A stretch of DNA of 64,000 nt from Nannobrachium achirus (taxonomy: Eukaryota > Chordata > Actinopteri > Myctophiformes > Myctophidae): positions 54,696,018-54,760,017 of the forward strand of contig OY997651.1 in the NCBI GenBank assembly GCA_963921795.1. Direction: 5' to 3'. The notes beneath the pieces are model-generated. The model did no database searches, had not been told where the DNA came from, and was given only the letters and a program-made list of their open reading frames with translations. Each line of letters begins with the position of its first letter. The stretch's first letter is position 1. Of this stretch, positions 51,291-62,119 are shown in pieces. The position numbers and the translations under genes are program-made.

Positions 51291-51379
51291 TTCAGGGACC
51301 CCCTGCTGTATCCCTGCGGACCCCCTAGGGGTCGTGGACCCCCTGTTGAAGACCCCTGGTCTAAAGGGTAAAGTTTACA

Positions 51380-52378
51380 GTGAATAAATGCTCAAACTGT
51401 GTTCAGTGTAGCTTTACGACCAAGACTAAGGTGTTCACTCATCCACATAGTGGCAAGGAAATTGCTATACATGGAGCCATCACATGTTCAACAACATTTG
51501 TTGTTTATCTCATTAATTGTCCTGTGGTTTGGCTTATGTGGGAAAAACGAGCAGAGCCCTACGAACCAGGATAAGTGAACACCATAGCAATATTAGATGT
51601 GGTGATGATGAGCGTAACCCTGTGGCAGCCCACTTTAAACGTAAGGGTCACAGCATCACATCTTTTAGATATTGGGGCATTGAAAAGGTCAAACAAACCA
51701 CTCCGTGGGGGAGATCACAACCGTCTTCTTCTCCAACGTGAGGCCTTTTATATTCACATGCTCAATACTATGTCTCCTCATGGCTTAAATGAGGAACTTG
51801 ATATAAAACCTTTTCTGGGTTAGTTTGCTTACAGTTGTTTTTAATACCTTTATTAATTACGTTTTTAATCTTTGTCACGTTTTCGCAGAGACATCATATA
51901 TGATGTCATTTGCCTTAAGCCATTTGTCCAGATGTGTCCTTTTATATATTTTGTTATATACTGTAACTGCTTTTTGTATCTGTATGGTTTCATGATGGCT
52001 GTTAGTCACTCAGCACAATGTCTTTTTTATTGTTTTGCATTTTATTTATTGTTTTACTCTGCATTACTGACAATATTTTGCTTAACCCCCCCATTCCCTG
52101 TTTTATTTTATAACAATGTTATTGTTACCTTTGTATAGGCTAAACACTAGACATTGTTAACTGCCTGTCTCTTTGGTATTTTGGGTGGGCGGGGTTAATT
52201 TGTGATTATGGTGAGCAGCTGGGTTCCACTGCCACACACCCATTTGTGCTTACTTAACACTTCAGTTTGCTGTCTGATACCATGCCTGGTGAAGACCCAT
52301 GTAGGGTCGAAACGTTGCCAATAAAATTTACTTTGGAGCCCTGAGACGTTGTGCGAGCTTATTCTTCTCATCTACCCC
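51380..52378 (+). mobile_element. Penelope-like element, 3' part with GIY-YIG endonuclease remnant
   Basis: Three overlapping frames together show the GIY-YIG endonuclease signature of Penelope-like retroelements: CSNCVQCSFT, then VVYLINCP...GLAYVGKTSRALRTRISEHH, NPVAAHFKRKGH and LLLQREAFYIHMLNTMSPHG. The frame is broken in about two places, so it is a fossil. A 3' region follows with a hammerhead-like core at 52285-52312 and ends near GAGCTTATTCTTCTCATC. The reverse transcriptase part is absent. Confidence 0.8.
52285..52312 (+). ncRNA. hammerhead-ribozyme-like core (Penelope-like 3' region)
   Basis: CTGGTGA-AGACCC-loop-GGGTC-GAAAC. Stem II pairs perfectly, but one core base differs from CUGANGA, so activity is doubtful. 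The order and spacing equal those at 55722-55749. Confidence 0.45.
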
Positions 52379-52412
52379 TATAAATAACACACAAAAGATC
52401 TGAAAAACGGCG

Positions 52413-53790
52413 ATGCAAAATGGCGATACCTGCCAAAAAAGCCAAATGGGAATGCAGACCAAACCGACACCGGATTCATTTTCAAAGTCACCGATCAGAA
52501 AATCAGCAAAAATAATTCAAAATACTTCAATTTCATTATTCAAACGGCACAATCCGAATATCACAGAGGAGTCTGTTTCACCTTAATAAACACACTACTT
52601 TCACAAATGCAGAAAAAAATGGCACCCCTCTAAAGTTGACAAACATCATCAAATCCATCAAAGGTAAGTTAACCTACATCAACTTATTTATCTTCATTAA
52701 TGCTAAAAAAATATGAAGTCTACCATGAGAACTATGTTTTTCTTTTATATTTGTATTACAGACGGCAATAGTTATGAAGTCCAGGTTTCACATCAAAGCA
52801 GTGTTCAACATACAACAACAGCCACATTCAACAGAAAACCACCCCCGGACCTACAGACCTTCAAACTGAATCAAATCGCACAACTCAAACACCTTGAAAC
52901 AGTAAGTAGGCCTAACATGGCAACCTTCTTCATCATTAGACTATTTCTTTTCAGGGCACGCACAATCATACTGAAATTCAACTGATTTCAATTGATTTTC
53001 AATATGAATAAGCCTATAATGTTTAGAATAATAAACAATAACATTTGGAAAGGTACAAATGCAAACATCCGTTCCCTTTAAAAAAAATTGTATCTGTGTC
53101 TTTAGTAATTTGCTATTGTCTTTCAAGACCCTGAGGGACACATTTGCCAGGGGAAAAAAAAGGTTGGAAGAGTCACAGAGGAGTGGTGCTGGGGCCTCCT
53201 CTAAACCCATCTGGCATCTGTACTCACTATTATCCTTCCTCACAGAACACATTCAATCAAGAAGAACAACATCATCCAATTTAAACAGGACAATCCCATC
53301 ATCTGCCACACTTCCGCCACCTATCCCAACCATCCCTGCAACCCAGCCAGTCAACCCAACCATCTCTGCAACCCAGCCAGTCAACCCAACCATCTCTGTA
53401 CCCCAGCCAGTCAACCCAACCATCTCTGTACCCCTGCCAGCCAGCCCTCAAACTACCACCGCCACACAGGATGACACCCAAGACAACATCAGTCTTCTTC
53501 TGTCACAACTCAGCCCATCCCAGATCTCCCAAGTATCCAATTCACCATCCCTCCTGCAGTTCCACCTCCCATCACCCACAATGCCTCCAGAACCCATTTC
53601 CCCCCCAGCACAGTTTGGTGAGGAGGAGGATCATCGGCAGGGGCAGGGCGAGGTAGAAAAAGTACTCAAAAAAGACGACACACGAGGTCTGCTTTTGAGC
53701 AGAGGGTGGTGGAATCACTGGGACGATGTGGCAAACCCCCCACCTCCACCTCCTCCACCCCCTCTTTTCTGTGCCTGTGTTCGTCACTGA
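52413..53790 (+). pseudogene. OB-fold gene plus MADF-BESS gene, rearranged copy 2
   Basis: OB-fold exon 1 (52413-52664, frame-shifted near its start) and exon 2 (52763-52900; DGNSYEVQ...PPPDLQTFKLNQ) align to copy 1 with matching donors. The sequence after exon 2 follows copy 1 intron 2 for about 150 bp and then joins directly to MADF exon 2 at about 53127 (KTLRDTFARGKKRLEESQRS...). That frame stays open to 53790 through a CAGCCAGTCAACCC minisatellite and SQLSPSQISQVSN, but the BESS part is out of frame and OB exon 3 is missing. The order (OB then MADF) is the reverse of copy 1. Confidence 0.65.
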
Positions 53791-53929
53791 CATAACCACA
53801 CACACTGTACCTGCGCATATCTTGCTGCCCTAACCCATCAGTAAATGGTCATACTCCATCATTTGCCTCATTATTGTGTTCTGGCCGACACCCCAGTGCG
53901 AGCACAATTTTATAACCCCCCAGCATCGA

Positions 53930-54056
53930 TCCTTTCAGTTCAAATGGAAAGGACTTCAAAAAGGACATGAAGTCCATGAAAGAGGAAAACCAACAAATGA
54001 TGCAGAAAATCAAGGACATGGTTGACACCTTCAGAGAAAAAGTCAACTCGATGTAA
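53930..54056 (+). other. coiled-coil-coding exon-like block, copy A
   Basis: A plus-strand frame encodes DFKKDMKSMKEENQQMMQKI plus KDMVDTFREKVNSM and a stop. The duplicate at 60713-60838 differs in one residue of this stretch (K for R), with the stop conserved. It may be the 3' end of the MADF-BESS gene; this is an inference from position only. Confidence 0.4.
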
Positions 54057-54104
54057 CGGTCTCTCCAAAGGAGTTTATTTTAGTACCTAAGCTTTAAAAG
54101 TTTA

Positions 54105-54225
54105 CCTATGAGAGTGGATTCACCAATGCATTTCAATTGGAATGGAGCAGATTTTTGCAGAAATCCGAGAAATGGCAGAAAACCACTCCATTCTCATTGA
54201 AATGCATTGGCAGAATCCATAGACG
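54105..54225. mobile_element. short palindromic MITE
   Basis: CCTATGAGAGTGGATTCACC, CCAATGCATTTCAATTGGAA and the inverse ATTGAAATGCATTGGCAGAA. It is related to 21470-21654. Confidence 0.7.
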
Positions 54226-54628
54226 GGTTTCTGGTACACGTAACACTGATAAGAGATAGATGCGTGCGCAGGGTCCGGTACCAAAATTAGCCAATGAAAC
54301 GAGGCGCTCTTGAATTAAACCAGCGCTCCCCAAAACAACAGGTTTGGGGATTGGACGGAATTGATTACATGATACAGTCAGCTGTGCATTTAGTCTCAAT
54401 GTTTGTAAACAAGAAACCCGTCTATAGCCTAATATGCAATGCGATCTATTTTGGGTTTCATGTCCCGCGTTAGGCTGGAGGGGGGGCTTTCCATTGTTAG
54501 TCATGCATCAAGTGAAGTGAGCGAGTGAGCAAGAACACTGGCGTATAGAACATGTTTTCATCAACAGGATGGCAGTCCCCAAATGTTTTGATGCTGTGCC
54601 TCATGTTCAGTAAATACATTGGGGGGAG

Positions 54629-54659
54629 GAGGAGGGGGGGGGGGGGGGGGGGGGGGGGG
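54629..54659. repeat. poly-G tract
   Basis: A nearly uninterrupted G run of about 30 bp. Confidence 0.9.
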
Positions 54660-55536
54660 TAGAAAGGAGAGAAGTAGGGTGCTTACTTTTTGCTACTGGA
54701 AACTAGGAAAAAGGGGAGAGATCAGAGCAGCATCTGTAGATTCAAGTCTTCGGGACCCATGATGACTTGCCAACAACCTATCAAAGGCTTTTTTTTTTAT
54801 CTGTAAAGACTGGCAGGCTCATTAAAATAGTCCTGTTCTGCTATAGGAGGAGCTGTGCCGTTTTTCCTGAAGTGTTGCGTCAATGACAGCAAAGTGATTG
54901 TTTTCATTTTTGTTATGTATATTTTGTTAAATTACAGTACTCCCAAATTGGCTTTGTGTGCACTCTGTGTCTTCACCCTACTCCTTTTCAAACATTGTTC
55001 TGGTGTGTAATGTTCCTGTTTTGTATTTTATTTGATTTTAATGTATGGTCGAAATAACCAAATTCGTTAATTCATTTAACATTCCACATTTTGCAGTCTT
55101 GACTTATGAACAAACTGCTTACTTCCGGTTAATGGTCCTACCTTTTATCACCTACCTCTGTCACGTCGTGCGTGCGTGCTTGCCGCGCTCTGTTTGTGAT
55201 GACGTACAAATATGTCCTTATTTGGATAGAACTTTGGGTATTCACCGACTGTGTTCATTCCTGTTTATCTTTCATGGATATCAATTATATACACATTCTT
55301 ATTTAATTGTTAGGTCTATATATTATTAAAAACAATAATAAAGCAGTACTGTTAGCATTCTGATAAAACAATATAAAACTAATTCAGAGTACACCAGCAT
55401 CAAATATATTTCACAGTGCTATATAACCAAATACTATATCACAATGTGTTTAAATTACGATCATTCCTGTCACAAACACATGCAAAAAAAGATTATCCAT
55501 GTCATCACCAGCCGCCCAGATTACTGTAATGTTTTA

Positions 55537-55805
55537 TGAGAAGTCAAATGAGCACGCACATCTTATAAAAACTTTCTGGGTGCTGAGCTAAAAAAACATA
55601 CAATCAAAGTAACCCGGGGTGGGGTTACTTTGATTGTAACATTGTGATCAGCTGTGTGCATTGCTACTCATCACTTGTTGTGGGTGTATTTAACATTCAC
55701 ATTCTCTGTATGTCGCCATGCCTGACGAAGACCCACTGCGGGTCGAAACGTTGCAATAAATACTCTTTTTGGGAGCTTAAGACGGTGTGCGAGCCTCCTC
55801 CTTTC
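55537..55805 (+). mobile_element. Penelope-like element terminal fragment with 15-bp flanking duplication
   Basis: TACTGTAATGTTTTA occurs at 55522-55536 and 55806-55820. The 269-bp insert ends GAGCCTCCTCCTTTC and contains an inverted patch (CAATCAAAGTAACCC/GGGTTACTTTGATTG) and a hammerhead-like core. Confidence 0.75.
55722..55749 (+). ncRNA. hammerhead-ribozyme-like core (Penelope-like)
   Basis: CTGACGA (exact CUGANGA), stem GACCC/GGGTC and GAAAC. A GTC cleavage-type triplet lies just upstream at 55712-55714. It is the best hammerhead candidate of the three. Confidence 0.5.
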
Positions 55806-55852
55806 TACTGTAATGTTTTATTCACAAGACTACCCAAACAAACCATTGACAA

Positions 55853-56843
55853 GGCCAATGAGGAGGCTACGAAGTTCAAGAGATGGGAGGAAAATCAGGT
55901 GAGATTCAGATTCTAGTTTTGTGTTTGTGTGTACCTGTATACTGTACCAAGGTTACCTTAAACACCCGGATGTTTTAATGTGATAAAAATGAACCCTTGA
56001 GCGTATTGTTGGAAAGTTCGTTTGCGTTTGTGTGAACTCATACGAACTCTGGTGCAGACCAAACAAACTCTGGTCTAAAAACGGGGGTCTCGGTTCGCTA
56101 TAGAAGTGAATGCAATCCAAAAATGGCAAGTAAACCAAAACTGAAGTTATCATAGAATAACTAAACAAACGTATTATACTATAACGGATGATAACTTAAG
56201 GACAACGCCATAACTTATGAAACAAATAGGAATCATTTAAAAATAGGGAAGCCAGTTGCCAAATGCATGCACAAATAATCTGCCTACTTTGTGAATGTGT
56301 AAATAACATGTTGCGTTTTAATCTATATTTTTTTCAAACATTGGGTATTCGTGTACAATCAGTGAGACAACTGCTGCGCAGTTCACTAGCCCACTTGTAT
56401 TATACCGTATAGCCTACCTCCACTGTTCTAGTAAATGACATAACGGAGTGGATGCTAAATTCATGATGATTAAAAAAAAAGAAAAAAATCTGTTCACATC
56501 AGTGGCAAAATCTAAAAAGTCCCCAAAGAATAATAAAATAAAAATCAATCCACTTCACCCTGTCGCCGACAAAGTATCACAAAGTAATTGCGATTATGTC
56601 AAATAATTGCGATGGGACGATTATGTAATACTTGTGACAGGCCTTGTTCTTCTTCATGCTGTTGCAGGCCATCGTGGACAAGTTCGGCTTCTGTTCTTTG
56701 GACGGTTTGGACGGGCACAAGGAGCGTATCGGAGAGTTCAGGATTGAGTCGCCGGGGCTGTTCTGTGGCCAAGGCAAGCACCCCAAGCAGGGCTGCCTGA
56801 AGAAGCGCATCCAGCCAGAGGACGTCATCATCAACTGCGCCAA
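55853..56843 (+). pseudogene. top1: DNA topoisomerase I (TOP1), decayed exons
   Basis: TOP1 relaxes DNA supercoils through a tyrosine-linked single-strand break. The clear exon, 56668-56843, has a TTGCAG acceptor and AAGTGAGA donor and encodes DKFGFCSLDG, DGHKERIGEFRIESPGLFCG, KHPKQGCLKKRI and QPEDVIINCAK, aligned to the TOP1 core (GFCIMDNHKERI, GLFRGRGNHPK, PEDIIINCSK). Both arginines of the conserved RGR that touch DNA are changed (C and Q), consistent with CpG decay. Upstream, 55853-55899 encodes EEATKFKRWEENQ with a GTGAGA donor, weakly resembling the EEEQKWKWWEEERY exon. The exons that should lie between are absent, so this is an old unprocessed remnant. Confidence 0.6.
56570..56643. mobile_element. 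hAT-type element end, same family as TRIM intron 1
   Basis: AATTGCGATTATGTC...GATTATGTAATACTTGTGACAGGCCTT equals the right end of 30467-31314. It stops about 20 bp before the top1 exon acceptor. Confidence 0.65.
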
Positions 56844-56879
56844 GTGAGACGCGAGATGAACGGGCTATATGCACAGCAG

Positions 56880-57039
56880 GGGTGATAGTGCATGCACAAA
56901 TCCACTCTAGTCCAGGTGCTGGACAAACGGCAATACAAGAGAAGGATAGAGTCCACAACACTGGTAATAATCAGCTCTGTTTTATATATAAATAATAAAA
57001 CAGAGCTGAGTATTACCAGTGTTGCGGACTATCCTTCTC
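56880..57039 (-). mobile_element. Penelope-like terminal fragment with 15-bp flanking duplication
   Basis: CTATATGCACAGCAG occurs at 56865-56879 and 57040-57054. The 160-bp insert shares its sequence with 7468-7666, then folds back on itself (ACACTGGTAATAATCAGCTC and GAGCTGAGTATTACCAGTGT). Confidence 0.75.
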
Positions 57040-57045
57040 CTATAT

Positions 57046-57785
57046 GCACAGCAGCCATATTGGAGAGAAGTTGGGTCCCTTCTCACTTCCTTCAAAGGTG
57101 TTACCAATAACTCTCAGAACCATGAGGGTCCCCGGACCACACTTTGAGACCCATTGGTACAACACTGTTTCCAGAGAGCCAACATGCACAATATCGGCTC
57201 TCTGACTCTGTTTGACCAGAAATGGAACAGAGCCTTCATTAGTATCTCCCTACCCTAATCAGAATGAGTACCACAGCAATAGTGTATCTTTGTCCATCTG
57301 TAACTCCTCGTTCAGCAGTTGTTCAATTGTCTAAAAAACACAATACAAAAATCAGTAACGCATCTGCCTTGCTGACCATCTACTTCCCCACCTTCAGATG
57401 TGTCTCTACTTATCATAATCACAGAATGTTTACAAATCTTCCCCAAATATTGGCCTGTAGGTGGTGCAGGGCCGGACTACTGTGCCTACTGTGTGGTGCA
57501 GAGCACCATACAGGAGAGGTGGCCACCTGGACAACTGGGCACTTGGGACATGTGGGCACTTGGAGAGATGGGAACCTGGAATACTGGGTACTAGGGACGT
57601 GTGGGCAAGTGTGCAAGGACTGACAGATACAGATCTCCATAACAGTTGGATCACTAGCTGCTGCAATGTAGCTTTTGATCTCTAGGTGTGAGTGGTCCGA
57701 AAGGCCGCAAACTTCTAGTCATTAGTAACACCTGTGAAGGAAATGAGAAAAGACCCAACTTCTCTCCAAAATGGCTGTTATTGTA
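57046..57785. repeat. inverted repeat, ~60-bp arms
   Basis: CAGCAGCCATATTGGAGAGAAGTTGGG... near 57051-57105 is mirrored at about 57725-57785 (GACCCAACTTCTCTCCAAAA, GTAACACCTGTGAAGGAAAT). It is probably one fold-back element. A short minisatellite (57525-57615) lies inside. Confidence 0.65.
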
Positions 57786-57837
57786 CGATGGGATTTGCTT
57801 TCCAACTAGTCTTTCTCTAAGGGGTCTTATGGATTAG

Positions 57838-57935
57838 ACCAGGGGTCCTCAATAGGCGGACTGCGGTCCATGTCCGGACCGCGAGGCACCGCCGACCGGA
57901 CCCAGGACGAATTATATTATATAAAAAAAAAGTGG
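57838..57935. mobile_element. hAT-type end fragment
   Basis: CAGGGGTCCTCAATAGGCGG followed by CGGTCC/GGACCG-type inverted words. It resembles the left end of 29744-30183. Confidence 0.45.
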
Positions 57936-57988
57936 AACAATATCTCCACGTTTTGTTTCCACTTTTCGTTGTATTCATTCACTTTCAT

Positions 57989-57999
<11 letters not shown>

Positions 58000-58019
<20 letters not shown>

Positions 58020-58680
58020 TTCTCTTTTTTAAAAATATATATATATTTATATTCGCTTATTTTTATTATGTCGGTCAATCTTAAATAGTAGGCCAACCAG
58101 GGGTTGACACTATGGTCTCAGAGGCACTTGTCCGTCTGGAAAGTACAGGTCATGTTCTACTTGCCCTCACGTCATGGCCACTTGCCCTCATTATTGTTCA
58201 TCTTACATAATTAGGGATCCCTTTCTTAATTTAAATGGCTAATATTATTTTTTTTTGTTTTTTTTTGTCGTTTGTTGATGCAGCAATGGTCTTTTTCCGT
58301 TTCTTTCTTTATTAAAAGGGTCCTTAAATTATGACTTCACTGTCATCTGGGCTGTGGACTCACTGGGGCCTTACTTGATTGAAGAGAAACAACCCTTTAA
58401 AGCAGGGAGAACAGAATGTTCAAAGTGGAGCAGAGATATTTTGCGCTAGTGCTCTGGTTTCTTTTTAGCCTGACACTCAGCCTGAATTGACATTTCGTTT
58501 CACTCCATTATTCAGTCTGAACTCACTTCCACCGAAGGCGATTGCAGGGATGGGCGTTGCCAAAAAAAAGGCAGTCTTCAGCGATTGGTTCAGTGTGGCT
58601 GGCTAGTGGCTAGCCTGTTGCTTGCTAGTGCTACTTGCTAACCAAAGAAACAGTCAGAATAGGAGCACTACGAACTAGTA
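58000..58680. other. no gene seen
   Basis: A (TA)n tract at 57993-58019 and AT-rich non-coding sequence. Confidence 0.45.
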
Positions 58681-59300
58681 ATCAAACACACAGACAGTGA
58701 CGCGAAAATTCCAGAATAAAAGCCGTTTTAAGCGTTTTACAAACTGCTCAAAATGGTGGAAAATCTAAGGGCGGAGCTTACTTAAAGACACAGATGGCTT
58801 CCGCTTGAGTCAAGGCACGTGTGTAAGCAACTTGCATGTCTTTAAACGAAACGAGGCATGACTTATGCCAGTTTAAAGTTTGAATTTTCAAACGCTTCGT
58901 ATAGCGCCTCCCCCCCCCCCAAATGCCATGAACGTGTCACTTTGCATGTATGATTTAGAGGCAGAAGAATAATTTGCATAAAACCGCAATATTCATTGAA
59001 TTATTAAAAAATAAATATTTAACGTACAAACTTCTCACCACATAGCCTGTGTAGATATAGGTTAAACGTTTCGTACGCGTAACGCGAAAATCCCAGGAGG
59101 AGATAGATTTTTACAGTTTTTCATATAATTCAAAATGGTGGGAGATCTAAAGGTCAGAGGTCAAAAGTCAGAGCGTAAAAGTTGTTCGGCATGAGGAGAC
59201 GCATAAGTGTATACAGGTTTCATTGCTGTACGTCAAACAGAGCATGAGCTATACCTGTTCAAAGTTTGCACTTTCGAAGGCTTCCTACAGTGCCACCATT
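58680..59300. repeat. diverged direct duplication of a ~240-bp unit
   Basis: GACGCGAAAATTCCAG...CAAAATGGTGGAAAATCTAA...GTTTAAAGTTTGAATTTTCA (58697-58890) is repeated as AACGCGAAAATCCCAG...CAAAATGGTGGGAGATCTAA...GTTCAAAGTTTGCACTTTCG (59080-59278). The function is unknown. Confidence 0.6.
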
Positions 59301-59942
59301 TGGCCGATTCCTGGAAAAAGTAATAGCACACGTCGCCACAGTAAGCTGAACACATTGATGTTTTTATTTTCATTTTCTGTCTAAGTATGTAGGAGTAGAA
59401 AGGTGCCAAAGTTTTGAGGAGAACTTGATATAGTATAGTATAGTATAGTATAGTATAGTATAGAAATAATGACAATATCTAAAGTGTGCTCGAGCCCACA
59501 ATTAGGAGATTTTACCAGAGGTGGCCAGTGTCATGAGGAGAAGACTTTAGTTTATAAGAAGGTGATGTTTTGTTACTTCTGTGTGACGCTGTAGTGTGAA
59601 CGATATATCCTAACGTTGTGCTCTCTCTCATCCCCCAGGAGTATAAAGTTCTGAGGGCAGCGGAGTGTGGTTTCAACCTGGACATAACTGCACTGATCTT
59701 TGTCTAAGCTAAACTCCTGTACCCCTGACCCCTCTTCTAATCAACAGAAATCCAAGGACAAAATGGTGTTCTAAAGACTCAGAGGTCTGGAGGCACACTC
59801 CCGATGCCCGTGCATGAGCACCCCCCGCTGGCACGGGAGCGCGCCCGCACCTGAAACCTCAGTCAGTGTTCAGAGACTCAGACAGAAACGCTGCTGCACA
59901 GCGACTAAAGAGACATTCTTTGTTATTTTCTGTGCTACTATT

Positions 59943-60517
59943 CAGGGACGTGCTGGCCATTGGGAAAAGCGGGACAACTCCCGAACGGCCGGTTCATTCC
60001 CGGCCGGTCCAGCGCTGGCCATTAGGAAAAAAATTAATAAAAATAAAATGTCGGCCTTCGTTCCATTTGGGGGGCTGGGCGGCCAACAAAGTAAATCGTC
60101 ATTGTCGGGCAGAGACCTTGTATCTCCAAGTTTCAAATGTGTACATTTTTTTCACAAAGCAAAGCCCTTCATCATACAGGGCCGTCGCACAAAAGTAGTG
60201 AAAACAGCAGATCTACAAGCACACAACGCCTCGCGGTGCGAGGCGTTGTGTGCTTGTAGATCGGCTGTTTTCACTAGTTTAAATCATTTTTAAAATGATA
60301 AATACAAAACAAAAGGTTTTGGACATACAAGGTTTCCACGCGACAACAACAAAATATAACTCATAATTGGCCCACTACCTTGTCACTTGTCATGATCTGA
60401 AACGGCAAATCTTTGAGTAGCAGCAACGCTACAGAGAGAGATCTCTCTCTATAGCGCGCAATGAGGGCCTCTCCAACTCTGTTTCCCGGGCTGAATCAGG
60501 GGCCCAGCACGTCCCTG
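59943..60517. mobile_element. 575-bp hAT-type MITE carrying palindrome B, perfect 8-bp duplication
   Basis: CTACTATT occurs at 59935-59942 and 60518-60525. The ends are CAGGGACGTGCTGGCC and GGCCCAGCACGTCCCTG. The B unit (60095-60350, hairpin 60198-60280, inner arms GCCTCGCGG/GCGAGGC) lies at the same internal position as in 34940-35509, which is in opposite orientation. Confidence 0.9.
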
Positions 60518-60533
60518 CTACTATTACTCCTCT

Positions 60534-61520
60534 TTTCTGTGCCTGTGTGCGTCACTGTCATACTAACCACACACACTGACTGTACCCGCGCATATCTGTA
60601 CGCTTGCTGCCCTAACCCATCAGTAAATGGTCATACTCCATCATTTGCCTCATTATTGTGTTCTGGCCGACACCCCAGTGCGAGCACAATTTTATAACCC
60701 CCCAGCATCGATCCTTTCAGTTCAAATGGAAAGGACTTCAAAAAGGACATGAAGTCCATGAAAGAGGAAAACCAACAAATGATGCAGAAAATCAAGGACA
60801 TGGTTGACACCTTCAAGGAGAAAGTCAACTCGATGTAGTCGTCTCTCCATAGGAGTTTATTTTAGTACCTAAGCTTTAAAGGTTTACCTATGAGAGTGGA
60901 TTCACCAATGCATTTCAATTGGAATGGAGCAGATTGTCGCAGAAATCCGCAAATGGCCGCAAACCACTCCATTCCCATTGAAATGCATTGGCAGAATCCA
61001 TCTATTTTTTTTGTAATATAGCCCAATATGCAATGCAATATATTTTGGGGTTCATGTCCCACGTTAGGCTGGAGGGGGTGGCTTTCCGTTGTTGATTACA
61101 GCTAGTCATGCATCAAGTGAAGTGAGCGAGTGAGCAAGAACACTGGCGTATAGAACATGTTTTCATCCACAGGATGGCAGTCCCCTTTAAAATGTTTTTC
61201 ATGCTGTGCCTCATGTTCAGTAAATAAATGTATCTGTAAAGACTGGCAGGCTCATTAAATTAGTCCTGTTCTGCTATAGGAGGAGCTGTGCCTTTTTTCC
61301 TGAAGTGTTGCGTCAATGACAGCAAAGTGAGTGTTTTCATTTTTGTTATGTATTTGTTAAATTACAGTACTCCCAACTTGGCTTTGTGTGCTCTCTGTTT
61401 GTGTCTTCATCCTTCTCCTTTTCAAACATTGTGTTTTTCCCCTGTTTTGTATTTTATTTGTTTTTGGTCGAAATAACCAAATTCATTAATTCATTCAACA
61501 TTCCACATTTTTAATGTAGA
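60534..61520. repeat. segmental duplication, copy B
   Basis: Partner of 53800-55120. The hAT-type MITE 59943-60517 inserted only at this copy's left edge. Confidence 0.85.
60713..60838 (+). other. coiled-coil-coding exon-like block, copy B
   Basis: DFKKDMKSMKEENQQMMQKI, then KDMVDTFKEKVNSM and stop. See copy A at 53930-54056. Confidence 0.4.
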
Positions 61521-61758
61521 CTTATTTTAGTCTTGACTTGAACATGAACATGAAAACAAATGTCATTGTCACTCAGATTTAGAGGAGGTTGGAGCTCCTG
61601 AGATTATAGCAACAAACAGTGTGTTCACCATTGATCTACATTTCTGCAGCTAAAAGGTTTGGCCATGGATCACTTGATTTGAGGAATTGAGCAGGTCAGG
61701 TGGAACCCCCCACGCCGCCCTCTCAGCCTTCTGTGGAACCCCCCACCCCCCCTCCCGC

Positions 61759-61860
61759 ATGTGGCGGGATGCAACAGAAGCTACGCCACCGTGGGCAATT
61801 TGAACAGACACATGACGGCCAAACACACAGAGGTTGCATTGGGGAGAGACGTCATGGCCG
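61759..61860 (+). pseudogene. BED zinc-finger fragment (hAT/ZBED-type)
   Basis: A plus-strand frame reads GCNRSYATVGNLNRHMTAKH, the second half of a BED finger (C...H-x3-5-H) as found at the N-terminus of hAT transposases and ZBED proteins. The first half and any transposase core are missing. Confidence 0.5.
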
Positions 61861-61949
61861 TGACAACGGCAACATGGCCGTGACAACTGCACGCTTACAC
61901 ATATCCCACAATATTCTGCTAAAGATCTCACACAATTCACCATAAAGTA

Positions 61950-62035
61950 GAAGTATGAAGTGTTGAAAAATATAAATACTCAAGTAAAGTAAATTGTACT
62001 TAAGTAGAGTACTTGACTAAGTTAGTTCTCCACCA
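61950..62035 (-). mobile_element. hAT-like MITE end ('AAAGTAC' family)
   Basis: AAATACTCAAGTAAAGTAAA...TTCTCCACCACTG is the inverse of a CAGTGGTGG end. Confidence 0.5.
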
Positions 62036-62119
62036 CTGGTTTTATGTTATAACCGCTGCTCACTTTATAATGGTGGGATGGCTCAGGGTAAAAGACTGAG
62101 TACAGCATTTTGCAATGGG

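Larger units (their letters stand above)
53800..55120. repeat. segmental duplication, copy A
   Basis: It shares long near-identical stretches with 60534-61520: CAGTAAATGGTCATACTCCA, the coiled-coil-coding block MKSMKEENQQMMQKIKDMVD (53965-54055), a palindromic MITE, and TGTAAAGACTGGCAGGCTCA. Copy A has an extra ~240 bp (54225-54470). Confidence 0.85.
55490..55850 (+). mobile_element. L2-type LINE fragment interrupted by a Penelope-like insertion
   Basis: ITSRPDYCNV (55505-55534) continues across the insertion as NVLFTRLPKQTID (to about 55848). Together they match the 'SRLDYCNxLFxxLPxxxI' region of L2-type reverse transcriptases. Confidence 0.6.

Noticed and set aside
57264-57685. Overlapping 60-120-codon frames on both strands
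   Set aside because: They lie across a GGGCACTTGG-type minisatellite within an inverted repeat and have no domain.
59638-59707. Exon-like block after CCCCCAG encoding EYKVLRAAECGFNLDITALI and a stop
   Set aside because: The acceptor is good and the frame looks protein-like, but I recognise no family and found no partner exon; it does not match the TOP1 C-terminus.
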